Source: Typhlomys cinereus (taxonomy: Eukaryota > Chordata > Mammalia > Rodentia > Platacanthomyidae). Taken from it: DNA of 64,000 nucleotides. The DNA lies in the NCBI GenBank assembly GCA_023101885.1, contig JALPQD010000044.1, positions 7,965,565 to 8,029,564 on the forward strand, given 5' to 3'. The position numbers and the translations under genes were made by a program. This document shows, piece after piece, positions 36,478-48,859 of the stretch (position 1 is the stretch's first letter; the number at the start of each line of letters is the position of its first letter). The notes beneath the pieces are model-generated. The model ran no database searches. It saw nothing but the letters and a program-made list of their open reading frames with translations, and had not been told where the DNA came from.

Positions 36478-36836
36478 GTGTCACGTTTTGAAATGTGTCC
36501 CCCACAGTCTCTTATGTTTGAGAAGGTCATGGCACTTTTGAGAGGTGGAGCCTTGCTGGAGGAAGGCAGTCACAGGGGGTGGGCCTTGAGGTGGACAGTC
36601 CCACCCTACCTCCAGGAAAGATCTGCTCTTGCAGCAAGCAGTCTAGCAGCTCTCAGCTTTCAAGATGTCTATGGTGATTTAGCCTGCCTCCAGCTTCTGC
36701 CAGCCCGCCATGCTTTTTCTGCCATGAAAGGATTGTATCTCCCCTCTGAAATGAAACCAAAGCATTTTTTTTTTCCTTTTCAGGAGCAGTTAAGACTCCC
36801 CCATATTGGTTACTTTGTGAATTATAAATTCTATCT
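36478..36836 (+). mobile_element. MaLR-like solo LTR
   Basis: Begins TGTCACGTTTTGAAATGTGT and includes AGGAAGGCAGTCACAGGGGG; about 360 bp and closely similar to 55366-55722. No internal retroviral genes are adjacent. The family (rodent MaLR) is inferred from the TGTCATGGTTTGAA-type start. Confidence 0.65.
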
Positions 36837-36839
36837 GTA

Positions 36840-37027
36840 GACTGGACAGATGGCTTAGGAGTTAAGACTCTGCCATACAAGGAGAAGCTGAAAGGGTGGC
36901 AACCTGTACTTCTAGCCTGGGTGGGCAAAGCCTGGGATATCCCAGAGCCAAGTAAAAAGGAGGTAGAAGCAATCCAGGATGATTCCCCAGGTCATCCTTG
37001 GTTCTCCAAAGGGACACACAGTACCCT

Positions 37028-37075
<48 letters not shown>

Positions 37076-37112
37076 ATCTCTCCTCCCCCATCCACTTCCT
37101 TCTTCACCAGTT

Positions 37113-37145
<33 letters not shown>

Positions 37146-37165
37146 GCGCGCGCGCACACACACAA
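36840..37165 (+). mobile_element. Long B2-like SINE with two CA blocks and (CG)n
   Basis: GGACAGATGGCTTAGGAGTT head, CAAAGCCTGGGATATCCCAG body. CA tracts lie at 37030-37073 and 37117-37142, followed by CGCGCGCGCGCG. Confidence 0.85.
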
Positions 37166-37357
37166 AGTTTTTTAAAAAGAATGCAAATCCTTAAAAAAAA
37201 ATTCTACTTGTGTTGTTTAGGACCTTCCACCTGAATCCCAAGCAGCTAGTCATCTATCCCACATTTGTAGATTTCAAAATCCTTATTTTAAAAAATTCAT
37301 TAACAGAATATTTAGATAAGGTTTTCCAATATAAAATAAAGCAACATAAGCCATTCA

Positions 37358-37618
<261 letters not shown>

Positions 37619-38564
37619 CTAAACAAAACACATACAGACTGAATATTAAAATGACTATTTCCCCCTCATCTTCATTAATAAATTAATTAATTAAATTAAT
37701 AAATTCATCCTATTATCCTTTCAAATTGTTATGATATGGCAAATGTAAAACTATGACTCACACAAAACCAATTTATTTTTCAGTTTTTGAAATAAAATAT
37801 TTTCTTTTTTTGTTAAGTTTTTACTGGAGTAAAATTAGATTATGTTCTTCAAATGTTACCAATAAAAGAAAAAAGATAAGTTAGTACATACTAGTAAATC
37901 TAAGAATTAAAATTGGAAAATAATTGTTTTTATTAAAGGAGGTATAGTAAGAAAACTTTAATACGAGATAAGGTACAAGACAGTTTGTAATTTAGTGCAA
38001 ATTAAACTAAATCATAGACCATTTTAACTTTTTGCAGTAATGAGTTCAGAATTTAAAATAAGTGTTTTCTGTCTTTGTGCACAGGATGTACACATAAGTT
38101 TTCCAGAAAGAGAACAGAATTTACATTCCATGGAAATACTGAAAAGAAAGTCTAATGCCTTTTATGAGTAAAGCATGTGACTTATTAAAAAACTAGAACT
38201 GTATATCTAAAGAGGCTAACGTCCCAACCAAAGGTTTACGTTCTTAAATATGATATACAGATTTATGTGTTAGAAAAGATCGTGACAGGAACACATAGGT
38301 AAAGAAAGATTCAAAGCTACTATAATAGATGCTCAGATTAAGGAGACAGTCATTGGTAGGGAGAGGAGGCCTTTGGAAAAATAAAGATATGAAATCTCTT
38401 GAGATTTAATAAGGAAAAACTGTGTCTGGGACTCAAAATTTGTCAAAAAAAAAAAATATATATATATACTCAGCAAGGGTCAGGTAAGCAGTCAAGGGGA
38501 GAGAAACCCAAGAGAAGAGTGTCAGACTGACTAAATGCAAAAAACAGTGATTACCCAAAAAAGA

Positions 38565-38700
38565 GGGCTAATGCGATGGGTCAGCAGTGAAGGCACCTGC
38601 ACGCCAACTGGTGATCTGCATGTGATCTCCACACGCAGTTTCTTAAAGTTGTCCTCTAACCTTTACACGTGTGTTCTTTTCTCTCCAGTAAATAATGAAT
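38565..38700 (+). mobile_element. B3-like SINE
   Basis: GCGATGGGTCAGCAGTGAAG, GGCACCTGCACGCCAACTGG and AGTTGTCCTCTAACCTTTAC. Confidence 0.65.
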
Positions 38701-39910
38701 GTTTTTCAAAGTAAAATAGAGGAATGTATGCATATAAAAAGTTTTTTTAAGTAAAATAAAGGAATGTATGTATGTGAGAAGTTGACAGGTGGAGCTTAGA
38801 GAGGACAAAATGCTAGGAAGTGAAAAGGGGACAAAGTACTTAAGTAATAAACATGCTAAACAAAGATAAGATGAGAACAACCAAGTCAAACAGCATTAAC
38901 TACAGAAAAGCCATAAACACAGGTGGTTTGTGTAACAGACAAGATGTGCCTATCCAAAGCAAGTAATTGCCACAGGATAGCCAAGAGTTAGGAATTGTTC
39001 TAGTTGCACAAATAAAACAATTCATAATACAATCTGCAGTGAAGCATAAGAAAAGTAACACATACAACTGTAGTGCTTTGTGGTTTTCCTTTTTGTTTGT
39101 GTGAGACATTTGCCATATTTTTCCCTTTAAATGTCTTTTTTCCCCGTTTCCTATTTTCTTTGGAATGTTCACCAATCCTTAATCCATTCAAACACACTAA
39201 ACTCTAAAGAAACTGTTGATCTCTAATGAAGAGCTTTTCCTAAATCACATGTAGCAGCAATATGTAGTAGTAAAAATTACCATATTCAAAAGGCAAAAAA
39301 CCCTGTAGCAATAAATTCCCAATAAAGGCAATAGTAGAATAAAAAAGGAAAACAAAGACTGGCTTGATTCTTCTATAGAAGTTCAGCAAAAGCCAAACTA
39401 GTTACACTACCAAATATAGTATCTACAGCTACATGAGCACATTTCAGATTAAGTCTGACTCTAAAATGAATTATATCTTTTTAAAAAACATACATTTTAA
39501 AAATGTTTTATACAAATAATATATATTTCTCATTTGCATTTGTTCAGTTATATACATATATTGAACAATATATATACATACTGAAACACGTATCTGGGAA
39601 GTTTCTACAAAGTGCTGTCCTCATTTCTGATATTAGATGCCTGCCTTTCTCTTCTTCATTTGTATAAATTCTGGACAGTGGATCTTTTACCAAATATAAA
39701 ATTATAAATAACTCCTTTTCAAAACTCTTCATCCCACTTTCTTTCTTTGACAGCACACAGTATCTTCTATATGTATATAATTGTTAGGTCTTATTTAAAT
39801 GTGAAAGTTCTATGTACTTAAAAAAAAATCAGACTCAGTGATTTGTGGTTGTGTCTCAGCAGCTGGAAAACAAAAAATGACTAAAAATATCAATCTTTGA
39901 ATTTTTTTCT

Positions 39911-40012
39911 AAAAATATGGAATACTTCACAAATTTTTGTGTTATCCTTGTGCAAGGATCATGCTATCTTCTCTGTATTGGTCTAATTTTAGTATACGTG
40001 CCAAGTGAGCAC
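39911..40012 (-). pseudogene. U6 snRNA pseudogene
   Basis: The reverse complement matches U6 spliceosomal RNA along its full length, from GTGCTCACTTGGCACGTATA to a CCATATTTTT end. It is about 102 bases against about 107 for U6. Several substitutions and small deletions hit conserved parts (for example, the AGCATGGCCCC region is shortened). No proximal Pol III promoter elements are seen, and a SINE sits directly upstream, so it is a dead retroposed copy. Confidence 0.9.
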
Positions 40013-40027
40013 ATCTTTTAATTTTTT

Positions 40028-40107
40028 TTTATTTTAATTTTTATTATTATTATTATTTATTCAACTGTGTGCATGTGCGTGTGTGTGTGTGCGTGTGTGT
40101 CTGTATG

Positions 40108-40138
<31 letters not shown>

Positions 40139-40338
40139 AGAACCACCGACGAATTCGCGAACCACCATGGACGCCTCCACCTCCTCCTGCCCCGGGAGTC
40201 ACAGGCTCCGCCCTACCAGGACCAGAAGCACAGGCCGCCCCCGCTTCCGCCCAGCGTCTATACGTGGGATCTGGGATCCGAACTCAGGACCTTCCGCCTG
40301 CAAGGCGGAGGCTTAACCCCTGAGCCACCTCTCCAGCC
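40028..40338 (-). mobile_element. Long B2-like SINE, young and CpG-rich
   Basis: Inverted copy with (TG)n, AGAACCACCGACGAATTCGC, CGCCCTACCAGGACCAG and a head ending GCCACCTCTCCAGCCCC. ATCTTTTAATTTTTT flanks it at 40013-40027 and 40339-40354. It inserted immediately upstream of the U6 pseudogene. Confidence 0.92.
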
Positions 40339-40794
40339 CCATCTTTTAATTTTTTAAAAGGGAGACTCAAAATGAAAATGAAGAGAAAAATAAACAGCAA
40401 GAACTCAATATATTAAGTAAAAAAAAAACAAAAAAAAACATGATGACCACGTATTTTTTAAAAGAAAAAGTTTATTATTTTACATAATTAAAATGTTCCC
40501 TGTCACTGGTAGTCAAATAAATGCTATATAAGTAATTTTACAATAATTCCCTCTGCAGTTGAAGACAGGAGAAACTGCTACTTTTATATAGTTATCTTGT
40601 GTGTTGAAAGCAGTGAAGTGCAGCAGATTTATATTTAAGTCAATTTTACAAATTCAATGAAAACTAGAAGAACGTCAAAACTTTCAGATTGGATAAATTA
40701 TCCTACTTCTGTAAACACAAAGGAAAATTAAATAAATTACAACAACTTTATCAATAAGGAATACATATGTATACTTGTTATAATTGTTTTAAAT

Positions 40795-41070
40795 CTAAAG
40801 AAGCTAGAGAGATGCTCAAGAGTTAAGACTTTGCCTTGAAAGTGAAGGACCTGAGTTCTGATCCCAGATTCCATGTTAAAAAACAACAAAGGCTTGATTG
40901 GTGGAGGCCTGTACTTCTGTTTTGGAAGGCAGAGCCTGGGAAATCCCAGAGAGAAGCAAAAAGGAGGTAGAAGCAATCCAGGATGATTCCCAAAGCCACC
41001 TTTGGGCCTCCACAGGTACACACAGTGCCCATTCTCACACACACACATGCACACACAAGACTAATGTAAA
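40795..41070 (+). mobile_element. Long B2-like SINE, older subfamily
   Basis: AAGCTAGAGAGATGCTCAAG head, GAGTTCTGATCCCAGATTCC, GAAATCCCAGAGAGAAGCAA body, then a short CA block. Confidence 0.85.
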
Positions 41071-41204
41071 GGTAGAAAAATTGTTCAAATAAAGAATCTA
41101 ATAGAACCAAATCATAATTTAATTAGTTCTGATACTATAAACATTTATGTGATATTAAATGAAGAGACATAATTTGAGTATCAAAACATGCAAATAAAAA
41201 ACAA

Positions 41205-41412
41205 AGTATGAACCACATATGGCAGCACACACCTGTAATCCTAGCACTTGGGAAGCTAAAGTTCACAATCAGCTGAAGCTACTGTCTCAAAAAAAAAAAA
41301 AAAAAAAAAAAAAAGGAATAGGAGGATCACGAGTTCAAGACTATCTGGGCTACACAATAAATTCCAGGCCTGCCTTGTACTATAGCAAGACTCAGTTTAA
41401 AAAAAATGAAAG
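41205..41412 (+). mobile_element. B1 SINE(s) split by a 26-base poly(A)
   Basis: GGCAGCACACACCTGTAATC starts a B1; a run of A at 41289-41314 is followed by AGGAGGATCACGAGTTCAAG and CTATCTGGGCTACACA, the B1 right part. Probably two copies in tandem or a nested copy. Confidence 0.7.
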
Positions 41413-43330
41413 ATACAAAATATAGAAAATGTTAACAACATTAGGAAAACATGATTATAGGGGAAATTTCACTCTATTTTACAAGATTCTGTAGTATTAC
41501 TACACTAACTACCTAATTTAGAAGTTACATTACATGGCTGTTAACTAAGCTAATGATGATATTAACAACAGCTATATTCCTGCCTTATTAGATAGCAAGA
41601 GTGGAAAAAATGAAAAATGAAATCTAATAAAAACTTAAAATAACAAAGTTAATGATTACAGGCACTGCAACAACACAAGCAAGCATTTGAATAAATTAAC
41701 TCTTATAAGTCTCCTAGTGTCTTCATTATTAAAAAGTAACATATTTACGGACTGAGGATACTTAAAAGTATTTAGATTTTAAAACTCCTTAGGCAGTACA
41801 GCTGTGCAATCAATTTATGCAGCCAGATACTCAGAAAACCCAATTAATGGTCAGCAACACTGCCTCCTAGAGGGAACTTGCATATTTACGCAGAGGTAAT
41901 TACAGATTTCTCTGTTCCTCTGAGGACAGCTCTGCCAGGATATAATGATCAACTCTGAAGAACACTAGAGCTCCAGCAACCAGAACAATCTAAACAGCAA
42001 AACTGACATATGTTCTGGATGATTCCAAAGGTTCTCTGAATATATATAAGGGTAGAACTAAACTGACAGGTAAAAAAGAGTCATCGTTTCAGGGTTACTA
42101 TAATCCAGATTGTCTAGAAGTCAATCCATAAATCTGTGTTTTCTTTATAACTTTACTAGAAGTTGTTTATGATTTGGGAGTAGTAAGATGGCTTTGTACA
42201 AAAAAAAAAACTTGAATAATACTTGAATTAAATAAGATTATTTTAAGGATAATTTAAAAATACATATTTCTTTGAATTCCCCTAATCAAATGAAGAAAGA
42301 TAATACAATAAATTCTAATGAGTGTTAAAAATGTTTCCCAAAAACATACTATATATGGCATATTAAGCCATTTCACTCAATATTTCTTTCTCCTTAAAAA
42401 GAAACCTACAATAATATATTCTACCTTGAATTTCCTTACTGTTTATAACATGCTTATTATAGTCTGATATAAGATTATTAAATAAAATAAATAAAGCATA
42501 TTAAGTAAGATCTACACAGAAAGTACCAAATTATCTCCACTAGCTACTTTTGCTCACAAGAATCATATAAGCTGAGGGCCATCTAGTGGTAACAGAAATT
42601 ACTACCCATGATGATAGCTCACTTTGGGAAACATCTCTGAAACTATCTTGTATACATACTACTGTATTCATTTAAAAATATCTTTTAAAGCTGCTTAAGA
42701 GCCAGGACTCTAAACCACATATACAACATGATCTTAACTATATAAATAAAAGAACTGAAAATAATTAGGATAATTAAAAACATGAATTCTTTTCTCTATT
42801 TCTAAGTTTTCTACAATGAGCACATATTACTTACATAATTACAAACAAGCTTTTATTAAAAATACATCAGATTAGAATACAATAAGGTTAAAATCTTTTA
42901 ATATATTAAATCAGATATAGGAAAATCATTGTTTTAAATAGCAAAAAGATGTAAATTTTAACATATTATCCTTATGTGTCTAATTTTAGGTAAGAAAATA
43001 TTCTTGGGTATAAGAATTTAGTTGCCTACATTCTTATAAGTAAACAACTTTGAGAATAATATAAACAGTTCTCAGGATCCTCCTGAACCCTTTACCTAAA
43101 ATCCTAAACAAGATCACTGATATCTCTCTACTTTGCAAAGAAAACAAATGAAAAGTAAAAAGATATGTCAAATACACTAATCTTAGCTAAACATAAGACT
43201 TGTATTTTCAACTTTCTTGTATTCTCTGAATGAAAGAACTCTGAGAATCTTGCAAGATAGAAATGAGTGTGTCCTCTACGATCACATTTAGTATATTCAC
43301 CCTGTGTAATTCCTTGGAACAGAAAAATCT

Positions 43331-43371
43331 TTTTTTTTTAATTTTTTTTATTATTTATTCAACTGTGCACA

Positions 43372-43413
<42 letters not shown>

Positions 43414-43614
43414 GAACCACGGACGAATTCACGAACCGCCATGGACGCCTGCACCTCCTTCTGCCCCCGGGATTTACAGGCTCCGCCCTACCAGGACCAG
43501 AAGCGCAGGCCGCCCCCGCTTCCGCCTGGCGTCTATACGTGGGATCTGGGATCCGAACTCAGGACCTTCCGCCTGCAAGGCGGAGGCTTAACCCCTGAGC
43601 CACCTCTCCAGTCC
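43331..43614 (-). mobile_element. Long B2-like SINE, young and CpG-rich
   Basis: Inverted copy with (TG)n, AGAACCACGGACGAATTCAC, CGCCCTACCAGGACCAG and CAAGGCGGAGGCTTAACCCC. The 16-base duplication TGGAACAGAAAAATCT flanks it exactly at 43315-43330 and 43615-43630. Confidence 0.93.
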
Positions 43615-43669
43615 TGGAACAGAAAAATCTTATCAACTCTGCTACATTTGGGTTTTCCCCTATGCTCTC

Positions 43670-43785
43670 CTCCTGCTGAGACAGCTTCTTCTATGCAGCC
43701 AAGACTGACCTCAAACTCCCGATCCTTCAGCCTCAGCCTCCTAAATGCTGCAATACAGATGTGTACCTCCACATCTAATCTGCCA
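43670..43785 (-). mobile_element. B1 SINE
   Basis: TATGCAGCCAAGACTGACCT, CTCCCGATCCTTCAGCCTCA and CTAAATGCTGCAATAC read as an inverted B1. Confidence 0.75.
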
Positions 43786-43842
43786 TCATCCACGTTTACC
43801 TAGACTATCTTCCCTCTCCCTTTTATAAATTTAAAAATAAAA

Positions 43843-43925
43843 TGAGGGCTGAAGGTATAGTTCAGAAGCAGAGCATTTGCCTAGCACGCACAAGCCCTAG
43901 GTTTGATCCCAGAATCACTGGAATT
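43843..43925 (+). mobile_element. ID-like SINE
   Basis: GGTATAGTTCAGAAGCAGAG and CACAAGCCCTAGGTTTGATC are tRNA-like boxes. Confidence 0.75.
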
Positions 43926-43944
43926 TTAAGAAAAAAATCACAGG

Positions 43945-44460
43945 AATTTTGAGACAGACATGATGGTGTCAGCACTAAGGACCTGAGAGGAGAAGAGGAT
44001 CATTAAAAGTTCAAAATCAGCATGGACTCTACTCTGTCTGAAAATAAGGATAAGGAAAAGGAAAGGAGAAAGCAGAGGAGAGAGGAAAGGAGAGAGGAGG
44101 GGAAAAAGGGGAGAGGAGGGAGGAGGGGAGAGAAGAGCGAGGAGGGGAGAGGAGAGAAGAGAGAGAAGGGGAGGAGAGGGGAAAGCAAGGGAGGGGAGGG
44201 GAGGGGAGGAAGAAGAGAGAGGAGAAGGAAAGGGAGAGGGAGAAAGGGGAAAAGGAGAGAGAAAGGAAGAAGGAGGCGGGAAAAGGAGAAGGACAGGAGA
44301 GAGAAGGAGGAAAGGGAAAGGCACAGGGAGGAGAGGGACAGGAGCCTAAGGAGAGGGAAGGAGAGAAGAGGGAAAGGGGGAAAGGAGGGGAGGGGAGAGG
44401 AGAAAGTTCAAAATCAGTCTGGACTACACAGCAAGACTCTTGTTTCAAAAAAAAGAAAAA
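43945..44460 (+). mobile_element. B1 SINE disrupted by polypurine expansion
   Basis: B1-like text at 43950-44040 contains AAGTTCAAAATCAGCATGGA. A near copy, AAGTTCAAAATCAGTCTGGA, recurs at 44405 with the B1 3' end (CTACACAGCAAGACTC), on the other side of the purine tract. Confidence 0.65.
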
Positions 44461-44590
44461 AGGAAACAGAAGGGAAGAGGCAAAGAAAAAGGCAGGAAGG
44501 CAGAGAGATGGAAAGAGAATGAGAGAGATGGAGAGGGAGGCAGGGAGGGAGGGAGGGAGGGAGGAGGGAAGGAGGGAAGGAGGAAAACGA
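44041..44590 (+). repeat. Polypurine tract (GGA/GAA)n
   Basis: Over 500 bases consisting almost only of A and G on the plus strand, broken only by the B1 remnant at about 44403-44450. Open frames across it are low-complexity and not genes. Confidence 0.95.
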
Positions 44591-44593
44591 ACC

Positions 44594-44898
44594 CTGGGAA
44601 GATGGCTCAGTTAAACCCCTTGCCTCACAAGCAAAGGAATCTGAGTTCAGTTCCCCAGATTCCAAGACAAAAGACTGGGAGGGTGTGGCGGCCGGCCTGG
44701 AATTCTATGAAAGGCAGGGCCTAGGAATTCGCAGAGCAGCCTGACGAGCCAGACTAGCCCCAATGATGTGTTCCTCAGTTTACTTAAAGAAAGACCCAGG
44801 CTCACAATAAGGTGGAAGAACAATTGAGGATAATTCCCAATATTACTCTCCATCTCCACAGGCATACACTCATGTACATATACTCAGTCACAACATGC

Positions 44899-44942
<44 letters not shown>

Positions 44943-44985
44943 GAGGCATGTACCCCATACACACATAGATTAAAGAAAAAATTAC
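44594..44985 (+). mobile_element. Long B2-like SINE, extended variant
   Basis: GGGAAGATGGCTCAGTTAAA head, then an extra block with CAGACTAGCCCCAATGATGT and TGTTCCTCAGTTTACTTAAA not found in the common form, then (CA)n. Confidence 0.8.
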
Positions 44986-44986
44986 A

Positions 44987-45198
44987 AGGTTAAGACTCTG
45001 ACTCCCAAGCAGAAAGTTCTGAGTTCGGATCCCAGGTCCTACATAAAAATGCTAGGCTAAAAAAGCCTGCACTTCAGGCCCTGGTAGACAGAACCCAGAA
45101 AATCCCAGAGTGAAGCAAAAAGGCGGTAGAAGCAATCCACAGAATGATCCTGAAGTCACCCTTGGGCCTCCACAGGGACATATCGTGAGTGCCCTCTG

Positions 45199-45240
<42 letters not shown>

Positions 45241-45257
45241 ACGTACACACACACGTA

Positions 45258-45302
<45 letters not shown>
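44987..45302 (+). mobile_element. Long B2-like SINE, head-truncated, with (CA)n(GTAC) block
   Basis: Follows the previous copy directly. GAGTTCGGATCCCAGGTCCT, GAAAATCCCAGAGTGAAGCA, and CA runs interrupted twice by CGTACGTA. Confidence 0.82.
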
Positions 45303-46425
45303 TAAAGTGACACCTTGATCTCAGAAGTAGATCTTACTAAACTATGTAAGATTATATGAAACTGATAGATTGTTTTCTAAGGTTAACTGTTTCAAGAGTC
45401 AACCCGAGTACAACTTCAGCTGAAGAATAAACACCTCTGAATCTTTGTTTAAAAAAAGGTTTTTTGTCTCTGGGAATTTATTTTTTGGGGGGGGGTATCT
45501 TAGATACTCTCATGTTCTTTACCCACCTTAGCATTAAAAGATACTCAAAACCATGTATGCTCTAAAGAGAGCAAACTCCTGATCAGGGAACCTTTTCCTT
45601 CTCTAGTGCCTGTTTATGCTGCCCAAAACTAGATTTTATCTGACCCTTGATTCACCAAATATTAAATAGTTGTTAGGTTTAACAACATCTATACACATTA
45701 AAAAAAGACTATGTATTTATACATCACACAGACTGAGAATTTTTACATTTATTAACTCAATAAAACAACACCGCATAACAGGAAATACTGTCAACATTTT
45801 CAAGATGTAGAAATAAGCACAAAAGGTCATACTGCCCAATATCATACTGCTTAATGGGTATGTTTACTGCCATCACACCACAAACACCACTCACTACCTT
45901 ATAAACGAGGTACATAGAATTAGACTTTTTCTCACCTGAGCATCTACACAAAAGCTTTCACTGCTAAATAGTTATCTCTCCAAGCCTATTTTAAAAGGTT
46001 TATATATCTTCAAAATACATTTAATTATTTTATTCAGAAATGTGTTTTTATTACCTTACCCCAAAGAAGATTGGAGCAACCCAAGAAACAAAAGCAACTA
46101 CATAACTATTCATTTGTTAGGAATTCCATAGCAAAATGCCAGAGTAGCACATTACTTATGCGTTTTCATGTACGCTTCCCATCATCTCCTAATCCCCTTC
46201 TCCCCATTCCCCGTCTACATGTAAGTCTTTTCAACCCCAGTAGCCCAATCTTCCACTTTCACATCCCGTGTGTTTTATGCCATCCCCAATCCCAACTCTT
46301 AAAGCTTCTTTTTACTCTTCTAAGTCCCTCTCTAGTTTTCTGGTCTATATACTCACTCGCACAAAAATACACATAAATAAAAGTTAAAAACTAAGATTGT
46401 ATATGAGAACACTTAGTATCTGTCA

Positions 46426-46798
46426 TTCTAAGCCTGGGATCCTCATTTAATACAGTATTTTCAAGTGCCATCCATTTTCTTGTAAATTTCATTTTTCTTT
46501 ATGGCTGAATAAAATTTCATTCTATGTATATATATTTTCAGTTGATAAGACATCTAAGCTAATTCCACTTTCTTATTATTTCAATACAACACATAGGTTC
46601 CAACACAGGTTTTCTGTAGTAGGACTTACAGTCCACTGGGTATATGCTTTGAAGCAATGAATGTGCCTTGGTCACGCAGTAATTCCATTTTTAGCTTCAT
46701 GAGAAATTTCCACAGTGATTTCCATAGTGGTTGCACTAGGTTATAATCTCACCAGCAGTGAATAGGATTCTGCTTTCCCTACATCCTCATTAGCATCA
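46426..46798 (-). mobile_element. L1 ORF2 fragment, part 1
   Basis: Inverted L1: TTTTCTTTATGGCTGAATAA, ACTGGGTATATGCTTTGAAG, GTGATTTCCATAGTGGTTGC. Collinear with the second part at 47508; frames broken. Confidence 0.8.
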
Positions 46799-46799
46799 G

Positions 46800-47155
46800 T
46801 TCATTTTCTTTTTTTACTTTACATGTGTGTGTTTTGCATGTGGGTGGGTGTACATGTGGGGGGGATGTTTGAGTGTGCACTTGAGTGTGGAGACCCAAAG
46901 GTGACATCAGGGATTATTGCTGATCATTCTTCCACCTTACTGTTCTGAGCTTGGATCTCTAGTTGAATCCGGAGCGTGCTATGAGGGAGGGCTCGTCTGG
47001 CCAGCCAGCTAGCTGGGGTGATTCTTAAGCCCCACCTTCTGGGACTAGAATTCCAGACAGGCTTGTCACACTCTTCTGACATTTTTCCCTGGAATCTAAG
47101 GATATGATTTTGAGGCAAGGCTTTAACCATTAAGCCATCACCTCAATCAGACATA
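46800..47155 (-). mobile_element. B4/B2-like SINE inside L1
   Basis: GTGGAGACCCAAAGGTGACA, AGGCAAGGCTTTAACCATTA and AGCCATCACCTCAATC read as an inverted tRNA-derived SINE, interrupting the L1. Confidence 0.6.
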
Positions 47156-47164
47156 TGAATGGAG

Positions 47165-47505
47165 AGAAATGGAATCTCAAAGTTCTATTTCTGAGACTTC
47201 TCCATTTAGTTCATTAACCATTGTGTGTGTATGTGTGTGTGTATGTGTGTGTGTGTATACTATGGGCACAAATGTCAAGGTAAGTGTATGGAGGTCTGAT
47301 GTGTCAGCCCTAACCTTGTTTTGCGATAGGATCTTTTGTTACTTCTACTGTATATGCCAGGCGAGCTGGCCCATGAGCTTCCAGGATTCTCCTGTCTCTG
47401 CCTCCTGACACACACTACTGCATCTGCTTTCACGTTGTTTCTGGGGATCCAAACTCAGTGCATAGCAAGCACTTTTCAGACTGAGCTATATGTCCAACCT
47501 AAGCT
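47165..47505 (-). mobile_element. B4-like SINE inside L1
   Basis: (TG)n, a B1-like middle (CCTGTCTCTGCCTCCTG) and a tRNA-like end (CTTTTCAGACTGAGCTATAT). Confidence 0.65.
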
Positions 47506-47507
47506 CA

Positions 47508-48474
47508 TATATGATTAATTTGCTTCTGGTTTCTTAGCTGAGTTCCTTGTATATTCCAGGTATTAGTCATCTGTCAGATGGACAGCTAGCAAGGATTTTC
47601 TTTCATTCTGAATGCCTTCTCTACATTCATTTAACTCTTCCTTCCCTTACTACACAAAAAGATTTTTAATTTCATGAATCTCGTTTATAAGTATTTTGGC
47701 CTTATTTCTCGAGCAACTGGAGTCCTATTCTGAAAGTCATCGTCTATGCTAGTTAGTATCTTTAAATGTTTTCTCTACTTATTCTTCTAGCAGTTTCAGG
47801 TCTTACACTCTTTGAGTTGATTTTCATGCAGGATGAGAAATATGAATTCAGTACTACTTTCTACATATAAATATCCAGGTTTTCTAGGAATATTTATTGA
47901 AGATGCCATCTTTTCTTTAGTATTTTTAGCATCTTTGTCAATAATCAGATATGGGTTTTTGACTGGTTATTCTATTTCATTTCACTGATCTACATGTCAT
48001 TCTATGACAGTGCCATACTATTTTTATTATATGACTCTGTAACATAATTTGAAATCTGACATGGTGATATCTTCAAACTTAATTCTTTTTCCCAGGATAG
48101 CCTCGGCTATAATATTGCTTTTCCTTTTTTCTGTAAAAACTGTTATTGAAATTCTGAAGAGGACTACACAAATTTTGAATTGCTTTTGGTAAAACAGCCA
48201 CTTTCACAAAATTGATTTTTGTGGTCCACAAGCATAGACTGTCTTTTCACCTTCTATTGCCTTCAATTTCTTTTGAGTTTTTTTTCAAGGTTTTATTATA
48301 AAGGTCTTTTACGTCCTTGATTATTACTCCAAGGAATGAGGGTGGAGGAGGAGAAGGAGCAAATGTATAAACTATGAAAAGAATTGTTTCCCTGAATTTG
48401 TCATCAATATATAGGAAGCCTGCTGATTTTGTGAGTTAATTTTGTATTCTGCCATTTTGTTAAAAGTGTTCTAT
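47508..48474 (-). mobile_element. L1 ORF2 fragment, part 2
   Basis: Continues the inverted L1: CAGGTATTAGTCATCTGTCA, CAGGTCTTACACTCTTTGAG, TTGCTTTTGGTAAAACAGCC, CTGATTTTGTGAGTTAATTT. Many stops; a dead copy. Confidence 0.85.
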
Positions 48475-48509
48475 GATGAGTGGGATATTCCCTGGGCAGG
48501 AGATTAAGA

Positions 48510-48770
48510 TGGGGGGAGCTGGTAAGACTCTGCCTCATAAGCAGAGATTCCTGAATTCAGATCCCAGGTCCCAGGTAAAACGTCAGGCAGAAAGGTGGCA
48601 GCCTGCACTTCTGGCCTTGGTGGGTGGAGTCTGGGAAAGCCCAGAGCAAAGCAAGGAGGTAGAAGCAATCCAGGATGATTCCCTAAGACACCACTGGTTC
48701 TGAAGTCACACACAGTGCCCTCTGATACACCCACACTAGACAGACAAACAGACAGACGGATAGATAAAGT
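48510..48770 (+). mobile_element. Long B2-like SINE, older subfamily
   Basis: GGGGGGAGCTGGTAAGACTC head (shortened), GAATTCAGATCCCAGGTCCC, AAAGCCCAGAGCAAAGCAAG, and a CAGA/GATA-rich end. Confidence 0.82.
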
Positions 48771-48859
48771 AAATTTGGGGGAAAATATTTCATGGTTGAT
48801 GCTTGTATTTCATATTCGATCACATCAGAAAACACAAACTTTTCAGTTCTTTTTCTTAC

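Noticed and set aside
36478..36840. 120-codon plus-strand frame beginning MSRFEMCPPQ
   Set aside because: It coincides with the MaLR-like LTR, which encodes no protein.
44022..44522. 166-codon Lys/Glu/Arg-rich frame
   Set aside because: It is a translation of the polypurine repeat, not a gene.
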